From positions 335,001 through 388,619 of the forward strand of contig CAJNDS010002504.1 of assembly GCA_905221605.1 (NCBI GenBank): 53,619 nucleotides of DNA, written 5' to 3'. Within the stretch, counting starts at the first letter, position 1, and every line of letters begins with the position of its first letter. The notes below the pieces were generated by a model. The model worked only from the letters and a program-made list of their open reading frames with translations, did not search any database and was not told the DNA's origin. The position numbers and the translations under genes are program-made. The DNA comes from Symbiodinium natans. Lineage: Eukaryota > Sar > Dinophyceae > Suessiales > Symbiodiniaceae. This document shows positions 33,142-44,500 of this stretch, piece by piece.

Positions 33142-35280
33142 GCAACTTGGGATACATCCTTGCAGCTTCTGTTCAAGGCGTTGCTGCAGGATTCTATAGA
33201 ATCTTCAGGTTTTCTAGCATGTACTGCACGTCGCGCTGCAGCTTGCGGTGCTTGCCAGTAGCTTCAGTTTCACATAGTCTTTTCAGCGAGAGCGAGAAGA
33301 CGCAACGAAAGTGTAGGCCTGGGTGTGCAGCATTGAGGCGACGAGAGTTTGTGCCAGATTCTGCTGGAACATGGGGCCGACATGCGAACGAACGAGACTT
33401 GGATTAATGTGGATTCAGGTGCGAAGGGAAGCCTCGTCGTCAGCTAGTTAGCAGCTAGTGATAGTGGTTGCAGCCTGGTAATTTCACAGAGCCAACCTTT
33501 GTTTCCGATGAAATTGTGCGACCTTCCAGCTACCTGACAGATTTTATCAGATTTCTGCATGCCCTGCTCAATGAAGCGGCTGCAAGCATTGTGTTTTTGA
33601 ACATAACCTGTTGGAGGAGCGGGGCGACACACCTGAAGACTTTGCGCCTCTGGGAACGAAACAGCGGTTTTTTGTTCGTCAGATGCGTCTCTGATCCCTG
33701 CAGCATGGCTCTTGATTTTGTTTGCAGTGTACTGGGGAGGCCTGTACATGTACTTGGTGGTAGCGTGGCTACTTACAACTTAGGATGCTCAATCACCACG
33801 AGCACCTCATCCCTCACCTGGCCACATTCGCAACGTGAATGTCGAAGGCCCTTGGCAATTCTTTCCGGCTTCTGGGGGTTTGCAATGCCTTACGTACTAT
33901 GGCAGAAGTCTGCTCCAGTTTTGTTTTTCCAGAAACGCTAGATGATGCGACTGCAGATCGCCACCATTTAGAAGCTGTCCCCAATTCGGGTCCCCTGATC
34001 GGCAGCTCCTGGGGTAGGCTCGCAGAGGGTCTCCCCTTATGGAGAGCCATCAGTGACAAGGGTGGAAGCTTGCTGTGTCTGTTCTGAATATCATGGCGCA
34101 TGAAGCCGAAAACCCGAAACTCCTGAACTGGACGGATGTTTTTTAACAAATCAGCGGTAAAGTAGCAACTGCAGCAGCTCAGGGCTTAAGTCCTAGGGTT
34201 TTGGGTTCGCCCTTCTGTTGTGGCTCAGGTTTTTCGGACGAAACGCATCCGAAGTACAACTTCCCCTGTCTCACCCAGCTGGGAGGCTGATTCCACGGGG
34301 TTTAGACTTTCTGAGCCTCACTTCCGGCTTCGCGCAGATGCAAAATGGGTCACCCGTGCTCCGGTGTCTTATGGAAGATCAAGGCTTCTGCAGCTTGGGA
34401 TTGCGATGATGTTTTTGCTCCTGTAGGGCAAGCGGTCTATGAGGTGCTTGGGGATCTCAACCGTAGAAAGATGAATTTTCGCTGCATCTGCACGAGTTTC
34501 AGATACTCGACAGTGGAGAGAAGGGACGCGAGAAGCAAATTCAACACGTCATGGAAGACAAGGCGGCAAATGCGGCAAATCAAAACTGGGGAGGAATACA
34601 TGATTTGGGGACTGGAAGACCCGCGACTCCGGATGCTGCGTTGGAACGGGGGCAGCATGCATAATTCCAGCTCAAGAAAAGTCAACGGATCAGCACGTTC
34701 TCATGCAGCTTTGCAAGTCGCAGGTCTGGAGAAGGGAGTGGGGTTGGGGGAGAGAAAACGCCTCCGGCACTTTTGACGTCCCCTGTAAGTAAAACTTAGG
34801 GGATGATGACTTTACGGTTTGAAGCCACTGCCTAGTTGTGTTATGAGATATGATCCAGTGCCAGAGCCCGCCATACGCGCCTACAGCATTGAAACCCACT
34901 CGTGCAGCGCACACGCCCATCTGCAAGTCTTTGAGAGCCAGTGAAAGTTACATTCATCTCTTGCCTTGCACAAGACCATTGTTTAGTCAAAAGGAAAGGC
35001 CGCTGTGGCCTGGTAGTTCTTCTGCAGGGTACATACAAAGTTTGTTCAGTCGACTGTTTGCAGGGAGCCAGCACAAAGCATGCTTGCTTGTTGCTAAGAC
35101 CGGCACGCGGCACTTCGTAGGCGCGAATGAACCTCGTGGAAGAGAGTCTTGTGTTTCCAGGACCGCGCTGTGAGCCTGGCCACGCCGTGCAGCACCATCC
35201 TAAGCAGGAGCCAAAGGCTTTAAGGAGGCACAAGGCTGGGGTGAATGGGCTTTCGGAGTTCGAAATTGTTACGGCTGCAG
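33142..35280. other. Probable intron(s) of gene A or intergenic; exon-like fragments
   Basis: A + frame at 33839-34087 (LRTMAEVCSSFVFPETLDDA) and another near 34413-34470 (VGQAVYEVLGDLNRRKM) look protein-like but lack a clear link to gene A. Confidence 0.35.
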
Positions 35281-35417
35281 GTGCTTTGCTGGAGAACATG
35301 GGTCACAACTGCGCCGCAGGTGAGGCCAGGTCTTGGTACCATCTCGCATGTGCAAAAGGCCATGTCAAATGGTGGTGCCTTTCTGCTGCCGGCAAAATGG
35401 GAACCTACGATAAATGA
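35281..35417 (+). CDS. Possible last exon(s) of gene A
   Basis: An AG|G acceptor at 35280/35281 is followed by a frame reading ALLENMGHNCAA and a GTGAGG donor at 35320. In the same frame the sequence goes on EARSWYHLACAKGHVKWW to a TGA at 35417. ALLENMG and ACAKGH look like ankyrin helix pieces, and phase 1 would fit exon 26. A second frame here is also open to about 35475 and reads protein-like, so the choice is not secure. This may belong to another gene. Confidence 0.3.
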
Positions 35418-36148
35418 CTTCCATCCCCAGTTCGTGCCTTGGAATGATAAGCTCACCACGAACAGAGTTGCATAAATGCTGGCGGGATGCAGTCGCTAGG
35501 GTCACATTTCGATATGCTACATGTTGGTCTGCCGGGCTGGCGAGCACTGGCCATCGTGGAACACATGTAATATGACATGCTGTAACTACCGTCCCCAAGC
35601 TGCTCTCAGTGATACCATTCTTCTTCTCATTTTGGTCGATCTTGGGACGACTTGTGCCCGTGCCTCTCGTCGGCCTGGAGCGCCACCAACTTTAGTGCGG
35701 AGACCTCTCTGAGGCGCAGACTCTGTTATCGACGTATTAATGTCGTAAAGTGCTCGACGAGCCCCAAGCCATTGAGTAGGCCACAGAGAGATCTCCCCCT
35801 TTAGGATGCCAAATGAAGAACGACTGCCGCCATACGTGCGCAGACAATTTAGTTCAAAGCGAGCATGAAGCGTGCCCACTGTTGCAGATGCACAGTGACA
35901 GGCCCAGCTGTACCAGCAGTCATGGACAGCACATAGACACAATCACGAAGCCTCTGTCTGCTCGAAACTTGGGCAAACAGTCTCATGCCATTCTCCCCTC
36001 ACTGCGCTTGTAACAGTGGCCCTCCTGCTACATCCTGAAGTTAGAGCTTTTTAAACATCCCCAAGCATCCCCATCATCCAACCATCTGGCTAGAACTAGA
36101 CGCGCTCAAACCAACGGCGCGACTGTGAGCCTCCTGACGTGCAATTCC

Positions 36149-36295
36149 ATGGCTGATTGCGCGGTCCCGGACGGAGCCCCAGTGTTGGAGCTGCAAGTGG
36201 ATATTCCCAGCCGGACATTAGCATCAAGCGAGTCTCTTCAGGATGTCAGTATGCGCAGTTCAGGAATTAGAGCAGCAAATGAGACACGTGACGGG
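36149..36295 (+). CDS. Possible first exon, unknown protein
   Basis: An ATG at 36149 opens a frame reading MADCAVPDGAPVLELQVDIP and on past SSESLQ. From about 36240 another frame (CAVQELEQQMRHV) looks helical, so a splice near the cag at 36238-36240 is possible. The segment sits just upstream of the membrane-protein frame at 36298 and could be its first exon. Weak evidence: length and composition only. Confidence 0.25.
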
Positions 36296-36297
36296 GG

Positions 36298-36801
36298 GTG
36301 GGAGGGGCCGAGGGCCTTCGGCTGGCGCTTCTCGCCTGGCTTTGGGCTACACCTTGGGCCGAGGAGCGGAAGCTGGAGGTCACAGAAAGCCAAGGCGCCC
36401 CAAAAGTCCAGGAAGGCGTTGTGTGCTTAGCGGCTTCACTTGCTGCTTTGTTGCTATTTTTGAGGCTTTGCTGCAGGCCAGACCGGCGAGTGAGCCCTCT
36501 AAAGCCCACCGGGGTCCAGATATGTCAAGATGTCAAAGCGCGGTGTGGGTCCGACTTTGATTGTTATGTGAGGTACTTCCGATACAAGCACATCTTCCAC
36601 AAGAAGCCCAGCGACGAGGATTTCCAACATGCTCAGAAAGTGGCAGAAGAGGCGCAGATTGATGAGAAGCAATGTTGGAGGTCTGCCGCAGGTTGCAGGC
36701 AGTGTTTGAACTCCGTTGCGCATCCGTGCCTGTTACGTCGCGAGGTGCGGTGCGTAGTATGTGCGCATCACTCAGTTTCAGCATGCAACAGGGCACTTTG
36801 A
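36298..36801 (+). CDS. Putative secreted or membrane protein, unknown
   Basis: An open frame of about 167 codons ends at TGA 36799-36801. It begins with a leader-like stretch (RLALLAWLWATPWA), then a short polar part, then a membrane-like segment (VVCLAASLAALLLFLRLCC), then a cysteine-containing soluble region with QICQDVKARCGSDFDCYV and FQHAQKVAEEAQ. The first codon of the open frame is GTG, so the real start is an upstream ATG (for example 36149) or an earlier exon. Possible splice sites inside (CAG before 36478 and before 36520) mean it may really be several exons. It reads as coding, but I do not recognise a family. Confidence 0.4.
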   Translation: MGGAEGLRLALLAWLWATPWAEERKLEVTESQGAPKVQEGVVCLAASLAALLLFLRLCCRPDRRVSPLKPTGVQICQDVKARCGSDFDCYVRYFRYKHIFHKKPSDEDFQHAQKVAEEAQIDEKQCWRSAAGCRQCLNSVAHPCLLRREVRCVVCAHHSVSACNRAL

Positions 36802-36999
36802 TTCACAAGCCAGCAAGGCCAAAATAGTGGCATCATTGCTGGCAAGGGCTCGGTCGTTCAGCGAGGACTGGAGTGATGTTAGCCAGGCCCTGCGCAAGGT
36901 TCAACATCTACGAAGTCTACGTTCCAGGTTAGTGATACTGTTGAGAGAGCACCACCGCCCACTTGACAGTGGATAGGACGACATAGCCGATGTTCTTGA

Positions 37000-38300
37000 A
37001 GGCAATGTGGACTACGAAAGGACAGGTGACCCTGTCACGGAATCTCAGCTGCAGGCTTATTGCAGGAGTCGTGTCAGCAGAAAGTACCGCGGGCGTGTCG
37101 GGGGTTAAAAACGGCCATCCAAGGACCAGATGCTGAAGCACAAGCGCGGGTGCAACAAGCACTTCAAGGAGGGCGGTCATATTTCTCGCGCGGACCCACG
37201 CGACACATGTATGGTAGTATGGTATGCGCATGTATGCGCTCTCATTCTCGCAAGTGGGAGGCCGGTCCCCAAAGGTTCCCGAGAGGGGATCCCAAAAAGG
37301 GTCCAGAGTCCCTTGAGCAGAGGGGCTCACCAAGAAGTGGGCTTATGTAAGGGCACTTTACGAATAGTTGGTAGCCCCTGAATGAGGCCCGAGGGCCTCG
37401 GCAGATTTCTGGGTTATGGCTCGACCTGTTATGGTATGGTACTCGTATAGGAAGGAGCCTGATTGCTTGCTCCATGTGCCGCAAATAGCATGCACGAAGT
37501 TGCTTTGCCAGGACGAGCTTGTTGCTCAAGGCTACATGCTCCGGTCATGCCGCGAGGCAGCTCGATCAGAAGGAGATGCCACGACGTCTTCATGACGTTT
37601 TATGTAATTTGTGTATGTTACCGCGTGCCTGCATGTGCTGGCAGCGTTCTGCCCAAACTAGGGCGTCAGATGGCGACAAGGCTCGTTTGTTGTCAGCTGG
37701 TGTATCAGGTGGCCCCAGACTACAAAAATGACACCTCGCCGTGTTGCTGGGACGATTCAGTTGATTTCAGTTGTAGCACGGGCTAGGTTGTCTTGGTTTT
37801 GGAGGTTGTTGGAACGCAGGGCATTGTTGCAAGGTTCGTACATCTTACGGCTCGCGGAGAAGTATCCTAGTGCCATGGTACAATAAGTAGCAGAATGGGA
37901 TGTTGGTTCATATGCAGTTCCGAAGTTCCTAAGCTGAGGCGATCCTTTGATGTCCCACAGCCGCACACGATCACACGCTTTCAACCACAGAATACTAGCC
38001 TATGAAGCCAACGCGAGCGCATAAAGATTTACGGTTCGTCGCGCTGAAGAAGAACCCTGACCCCCTCGAGCTGCTGGCGAGTCAGTCCCGATGATTGGCT
38101 GGTTCACATTGCAGTCCCGCTCAGTTGTTCAGATATCAGAGACAGCGCCGAGTAGCCCAAACCGTGAGCGCTCGGCCGTAGAGGGCAGTCTGCCAAATGA
38201 CACAAAAACGAGCACGCCGTGGCCGCAAAGGACACCGGAACATCCCTTGCAGCGGTTTTGAGGACTTCGGGTTTGCCGCACTGTAGCTAGAGGTTGCCTG
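37000..38300. other. No supported gene
   Basis: Short overlapping frames on both strands; no motif or repeat stands out. Confidence 0.5.
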
Positions 38301-38341
38301 GGAGCCTGTGTCTTGCCGCAGCAGCAAAGGCTTGTGGCACA

Positions 38342-38790
38342 ATCCCGATCCGCCAAGCCAGCAAGCTGTCGACACATACGAGGCACCATTGCGCGCAGCC
38401 TGTGAACAAACAGCATGTACGCTGTACAACAGGAAGATCGACATGGAGAGTGTTGAGTCCTACAGTCAGCAAGATGCTTTTCATCCTTGGGCAAACGAGC
38501 ATTCTGCAGATCTGAGAGCTGCCAGCATCTCCTGTGCCAGCCAGGTTTGGAAGGAAGGGCTGTTCTATGCAGCTTGGACCAATCTTGGTTTCTGGACATG
38601 GTCAACCATGATCTGCCGAGCTCAGGCGTGCGAACAGAGCGTGTCTCGGCACACCGACGCCTTAGCCGAGGAGCTGGCCGTTGCCTTGAAGTGCCAGATC
38701 CGTCAGCCGAGTCAGCTGCTTCCAATGCTTTTCCTGTGCACGAGCCAAAGAACCAAAATACTATGTCACAAGTGCACGAACCTCTCGTAG
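38342..38790 (+). CDS. Coding-like open segment, unknown
   Basis: This frame contains DTYEAPLRAACEQTACTLYN, ESVESYSQQDAFHPWANEHS and ASQVWKEGLFYAAWTNLG before a stop at 38788-38790. Composition is balanced and protein-like in the first 250 bases. A second + frame (38487-38828) is also open and ends ...EQGQATQGGN. The opposite strand carries a 240-codon frame over the same bases, which looks like a high-GC shadow rich in Arg, Ser and Cys. No motif is recognised; exon borders are undefined. Confidence 0.25.
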
Positions 38791-39659
38791 CTCCAGAGCA
38801 AGGCCAGGCGACACAAGGTGGCAACTGACTCGATACTTCGTGCCATGTCATCTCGATTCCATGTCTCTTGCTTTTTCAAGGCCAGTCGGCTCCGAAGCCT
38901 CCATCGCGAGGAACCCCAATTGCACAGCGAAGCTACAGTGGTACAGGGAGGGCACGCTGCAGTTGTATCGTCGCTTCAGTTGTATGCCGAATGCAGCAGA
39001 ACATGTGAAGCCTGTGCGCAGAGTGCGAACCCAATAAAGCATCAGGAGCAGAACCTTACGCTCATCGCAGAGGAGGCTGTCTTGGAATTCTTGTTCTTGC
39101 CGATTCCTGCAGCACGGGTGCAGAAAGAGTGGTAGTTGGTGGCCAGCGGCTGCACCCAGAATCACCGACGCTGAAACTTTTTTCAATTCCAACAGCGACC
39201 TCTGCCCTTTCAGCGGAACGTAAAGCAGGTGTGCAAAACGACGGCGAAATGTGATCAGAAGCGCAAGGCAGAGGCACCAGTGGACTGTGGCACAGCGCAT
39301 GCCACAGCACGACAGGATATCACGCAACATGCGTGGCAAGCACGCACGGCGACTTGTTGCGAGTGCAGATACATGAGGTTCCCCAAATTTCTCGCCTGCT
39401 TGCAGGTGCTCCGGAAAGAAGGCAGTGAGCAAGGCCCTGACCGTATGAAGATGTACCAAGCATAGCGTAACACTGCGTAACAATGGCATATGATGTTTTC
39501 GAGTCTCTACCGAGATGAATGCCATGAATTGGCTAGCATCCCTTAGGCCGATAAGAGCGCTGCAATGTAAGCTGTCGAGTCCTCTGCAAAGGAGCAGCTG
39601 GTGTGCCCAAGAAGTCAGGAAAGGGAAAGGCAGGAGTGGCAAAAGGGCGGCACAAGCAT

Positions 39660-39858
39660 GCAAGAACGAATTCAGACAGGTCGCTACAAGTACAAACGCG
39701 TGTCGATTGCGAACTCGTCCAGACTAGATGATTCATGCATCATAGTGCTGCCTACACAGCGTGTCTGGCTTGCTGTTTTGTGCATAATCTGCTGTTGCAC
39801 CATGCTTTGCGCGATGCTGCTTGTGGATGGCCCCCAAGTGCAGAATGATTCAGAATGA
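39660..39858 (+). CDS. Possible C-terminal exon with a membrane segment
   Basis: The frame ending at TGA 39856-39858 reads IQTGRYKYKRVSIANSSRLD, then a hydrophobic, cysteine-rich segment VWLAVLCIICCCTMLCAMLL and a short polar tail VDGPQVQNDSE. A single C-terminal membrane anchor would be the simplest reading. It lies about 1 kb upstream of gene B and is unlikely to be part of it. No family is recognised. Confidence 0.3.
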
Positions 39859-40813
39859 TGTCTAACTTTGATGCTCGCCAGGCTTCAACGCGGGAACTCT
39901 GATGTGCGATGAAATCCGGTTCAGCAGAAGGGCGGCAAAGAATCAGCCTACTGACCTGAACCCCGTCGCGCGGGCAGTAAAGCATTTGTGGAGGGCACTG
40001 CTTCCCATGGCAGGTACTACTGAGTGTTCACTTTCCACGGGGCCTCACCCAGATAGAGAACCAACTCAAGGAAGCCCCCAATCTGGCTCAAGCAACAGTT
40101 GCTGAGATTTTTAGGGCAGCCAAATGGAAAAAAAACACCGTATGCGAGAACCAGAGGCAGCTCAAGGACAAGCGAACGTGGCAAGCAAAACCACGACTTG
40201 CTGAGCTTAGGCAGCGTAGATATTAAGCTTGCCGTGACCTGCCATGGCTGATCACCTTACGTGATACCGCCCGCAGTCTGTCACCAATGGCGTCGGGTGC
40301 TGAGGAACATTCTTTTGTGACGTCTGCCACAGCGCTTCATTGAAGTCAATATGTGCTTTGTCCACCACTGGTTGAAGTGGTTTGTCATTGTCAATTCATA
40401 CTGCGTTGCTGAGCCTTACTGTCGTGGCGCGGTGCTCGCTTTCAGACCCAGGGCCATGGACCTGCGAGTATCCGGGAAGCGCAGGGTGAGTGAACAAAGA
40501 GCAAACCCCAAACCAAACCCAATCAACGCGATATTTGGTAGAAGTGATGGCATCAGTGCTGGAAGGTTTTGATCGTGGAACCTGTGCTCTGAACACTGGA
40601 CCTTTGCCACGAAGGCCCGCGGTCGATGGCGCGAGAGCACCGCCAGAAAGCCCAGCTTGACTTCTTTAGCAGATTCGCGCCATTGATTGTCATTGATCGT
40701 AGAAGCAGCTTCCGTTGAACCTTTGCCGGCCAACATCCGGATGCCGTGGTGTTTAGTGTGTTTCTTTGCAGCAGGAAAGACAGCACGACAGCAAGTTCAA
40801 AACTTTTCGGCAG

Positions 40814-41517
40814 GTCTGCCGGCCTCAGCACAAGAGAACTTCCTAGACTCGGATCCGAGGCCAATATACTTGGATTACAATGGCTCGGCACCAAGTTGAT
40901 GCTTGTCGGTTCGCAACCAGAACGCTTGTTTCCAGCAGCTTTTCGAGTTGCGATTCGCTCGGAAGCCAGAATTTGCATCAGCCCGGACGATGTCCCGTAA
41001 CGATGCCAGAGCGTGGATATCGCCACAGAGCAGCCGTTCAGGCACGACTCCAATCGACAAGGAGGTATGCGCCGCGATGAGCACGATGATGCCTGGGGCT
41101 TGGTGGTAGAGCCATGGTATTTCGTAGAGGGGTGGCAATACATGGTGTTCACAACATGTGTTCGTTGGTTAGCGTTATTGCTGGCCTTCTTCAGTCGTTG
41201 AACCATTGGTCATTCTTTCTTGCGCAGGAGTACGCACTGGGGAAATCCATCGTCTTCCCACTTTTATGGCATTCAGGCCCCAGGATAAGCAAACTAGTGT
41301 GCATTGTGTCCTGTCACTGCCCTTTCTGGTGCTGTGAGTTTCTTTCAGAGACGTCCCGGCATGTCCCGGCCCAACGTGTCGCGGAGGCCAAGAAGGCGGT
41401 GGAAACTGCAAGGAGGCGCCCCAATGGTTCAAAGATTTCAAAGGCGCTCTTTTAGGAAGACCCGTTGACGCGCAGACCGGCTGAGGCAGTGTGCAGAACT
41501 CATCGGGGCTGAGCCAG
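40814..41517 (+). CDS. Gene B exons 1-5: LDYN, TTP and GNPSS region
   Basis: Exon 1 (40814-40882) reads LPASAQENFLDSDPRPIY, then LDYN, and ends one base into a Gly codon at a GC donor. Exon 2 (41042-41064) completes it and reads TTPIDKE before GTATGC. Exon 3 (41228-41268) reads STHWGNPSSSHFY with a GC donor. Exon 4 (41349-41415) reads TSRHVPAQRVAEAKKAVETA and on to an AGG codon. Exon 5 (41486-41517) reads QCAELIGAEP. Between exons 2 and 3 the phase does not fit, so a small exon (the AMxPFL helix of the family) is missing. Exon 4 is about seven residues longer at its start than I expect, so its acceptor is unsure. An upstream exon at 40772-40813 in the same frame is possible. Confidence 0.8.
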
Positions 41518-44500
41518 GCCATCTCAACTGTTGTACTTTTGACAGCACCGCATTTGTTGAACGCGGTCCCCCGCTTCCCCCCCCCCCCCCCGCGACCCAC
41601 GAGTCCAGACCCTGAAGTCCCCTCTCCTGGCAACCCCTGCCATCTTCTCATTCGTGACAAACATCAATGGCGGAGCATCGACCATGCCCTGTAGTGCAGC
41701 CGATGCGACAAGCTTGGGCTCAAGAGCCCCTGCCCGGGAGCACTTGCGAGTGCCCAATGAAGTCTCCGGCAGCATGCTGGCTGCAGGGGCCTTGGGGCAG
41801 CAGTCGAAGTAGCCTTGCTTTGATTTTCAGCTCAGTGTCTAGGCCGAGGCAGGGGTGGCAATGTCGTGATGGGTTTCCGCCTTGAGGTTGCTTCTTGCCG
41901 TTGGCCTGTCAGAGGCCAGATTGGAGAAAGCTTGGTGTGGTTGCATTTGACTCTTTCATACTTGCTCGAATGCATTGCAGGTCGCTTTTGCTTTGGCCCC
42001 GGCATCAGTGGCGGCAGATACGAAAACTACAGCTTCAAGCATCGGTGAAGCAAATGCGACGGTCGAAGAGGAGGAGGACGAAGGCAGCATAACTGACTGC
42101 AGTCCTAGTCCTACCTCACTGATCTATGAGATGTCAGGTTGTTTTGGGACATTCATTGGAGCTGCCATCGGGCTCTGTCATTTTCTGCTCGGCATGCAGT
42201 CAGGCGACGACGACGAGGCAGATGATGGCAGCGATGTACCAAATGGTTCCAGTGCAACGCCCTTCGGACAGATTCTGCATCGCATCGCAATGTCCAGGAT
42301 TGAGAAGCCCATGTCGGGAAAGCTTTATCTTCATTACTTCCAGGAAAAGCTGCTCATGCCTAGATCGCAGACGCTGACTTGCATCCAAGGTTGGCATAGA
42401 CGCAGACTGCAGTCCAACCTTCCGGCGCACGCCAAGCATCTGCAGGCCAGGTTACAGTAGCACTCCATGATTGGAGCATATTGGAGTTTACGAAAATAAT
42501 GGACCCCCCAATACAGTCCCCCACATAGTATTCCCACATAATAAGGGCCCCAACAAGGTACCCTTAATTCGGGAAACCGCCATATTGGAGCGTATTTACC
42601 GAAGACAAACCATGCGAAAGTCAACCGTGCCCAACGATTGCACCGCCAGCCGCTGCCAACAAGCTTGCCAGCAGCTCTTCGGCAGGCACCAGTGGCTTCG
42701 AAGGCATATATAGGGAGCTCTGTGTACCATGTGGTAGTTGCAACCTTCAAGCACAAAATGGGCCAGCTGCAGCATGTCAAGACGTGCGATTGGGGCTCAG
42801 GTCCTCATCCAGCAGATGCTTTGCCAGCCAATTTCGATGTGACAAGGTGAAGTTAGAGAGTTCCCAGATTCCCCATCCTTAGGGGCAAGGCCTGCCTTTG
42901 CCTCGCAGCCTGGATATCTCGGGCCTTTGCTAATCCAGTGTTGCACCTCCTGTCCACACCTGTGCAGACCAGTACTTCTTGGAATCTCAGGCGATCTCCT
43001 TCTTGGCAGAGACCGAGACAGCAGAGGCGATCGGATGCATGCAAATTTTGCAGTCCCATTGAAGGCCCTCCTGCCAGTGAGCTCGGATCCCGAGCTTAGG
43101 GTTTAGGGAGTTTAGGGAGTTTAGGGAGTTTAGGGAGTTTAGGGAGTTTAGGGCTGAAGAGTCCAAAAATCTCTGAGCCCCGAGCTGCGGTGCCAAGATT
43201 CTGGACTGAGACAGGAGGCAGCCTCGACCGCAGAGTCCGAGGCGATGGTTGCAGAGGCCTCCTCTTGCTGTAACAAGGAGAGCAAGGTAAAAGCAGAGGA
43301 CACGTAGTGCATGTGTATAAGCAATTACATAAGCTTAAACGGAAGAACAGTTAAAGGCACAAACGCAAGGACAGTTCAGCAAATTTAAAAGAATCAACTA
43401 AAGTATAGACTTAAATACTAGCTAGAATACAACAAAGACAAATCAAAGCAACGCAATCAAGCCAACGCCAAAGCAAATAGAATCTTCCGTGGTTTCTACT
43501 ATTTGCTCCTGGAGTTCTGGCAAAATCCTTTTTTTTGTGTTGGCCTGAGCAGTCTCAAAGTGTTGTATAGTCCCTCGAATGCAAATTCCAAAGCACTCCA
43601 CCACAAACTCCACACAAATCTCAGCTGAGGAGCTTGCCCGAGCGGGATATTGTCTTTTTCATACGTCAGGGTTGGTTGTCGGGGGGTGGGCTGGGGCATC
43701 TCCAGCTTGGCAGGGCGGGCGTTGCCAACATCAGCACTCATGAATCGCTTGGGAAGTCTATTCGGGTGATTCCCCCAAAATAGGGGGTACCCTTAAAGGG
43801 ACCCCAAAAATGGGTACCCCCATTTTCGGAAACCCCCCCATTTGCCGTTCCTGAACTACTGGACTCTTCGGACCGACAGGCTGCGGCAGCGCGGTCGGCA
43901 GCGCGACTGCGCCGTGCGCAGCTGCGCCGAGCAGCCGGAGGAAGCGAAGAGGAGTCAAGATTGAGAAGAGAGCCTTGAAGAGTCATTGAGATGTAGTTGA
44001 GTTTTTTTCTGTCTCCTCCTCTTCTCTCTCTCTCTCGCCATGTCTCTGCCTCCCTCGCCCTCGTCTTTGCATGCTTGCATGCTGCTCCTCCGCAGGACAG
44101 ACAGATGGCAGAGACCTCGCTCCATGCGGCACTGGCAGCCTGGGAACAACGTGCACCCCGAGCTCGGCAGCTGGCCGCCGGGGCAGCCGGGCACGAGTCG
44201 GAAAGGAAACTGGAAATCTCCACTTCGCACTCGAACTTTCACATGTTGATATAAACCCGGCTTCCGGCAGCGGCTTGCAGAGTTGGCTTTACATAAATAA
44301 TCTTAGTCAGGATAAAGTCAGCCCTCGCCCCTCCACACCCTCCCACACCCTCCAGGCTCTTAATCCTAGCCAAGCCCTGAACTTTGGCTCCGGACTTACT
44401 TCTTCGAACCAGAACTCTCAGTTTTTTGTTTTCCGCCCTTTACTCTCTGCATAACTCACAACTTGCCGAAGTGCATTCCACAAGCGACTGCAGAAACGAA

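Noticed and set aside
38129-38851. 240-codon open frame on the - strand
   Set aside because: Rich in Arg, Ser, Cys and Pro with no motif; the + strand over the same bases reads better. Likely a shadow.
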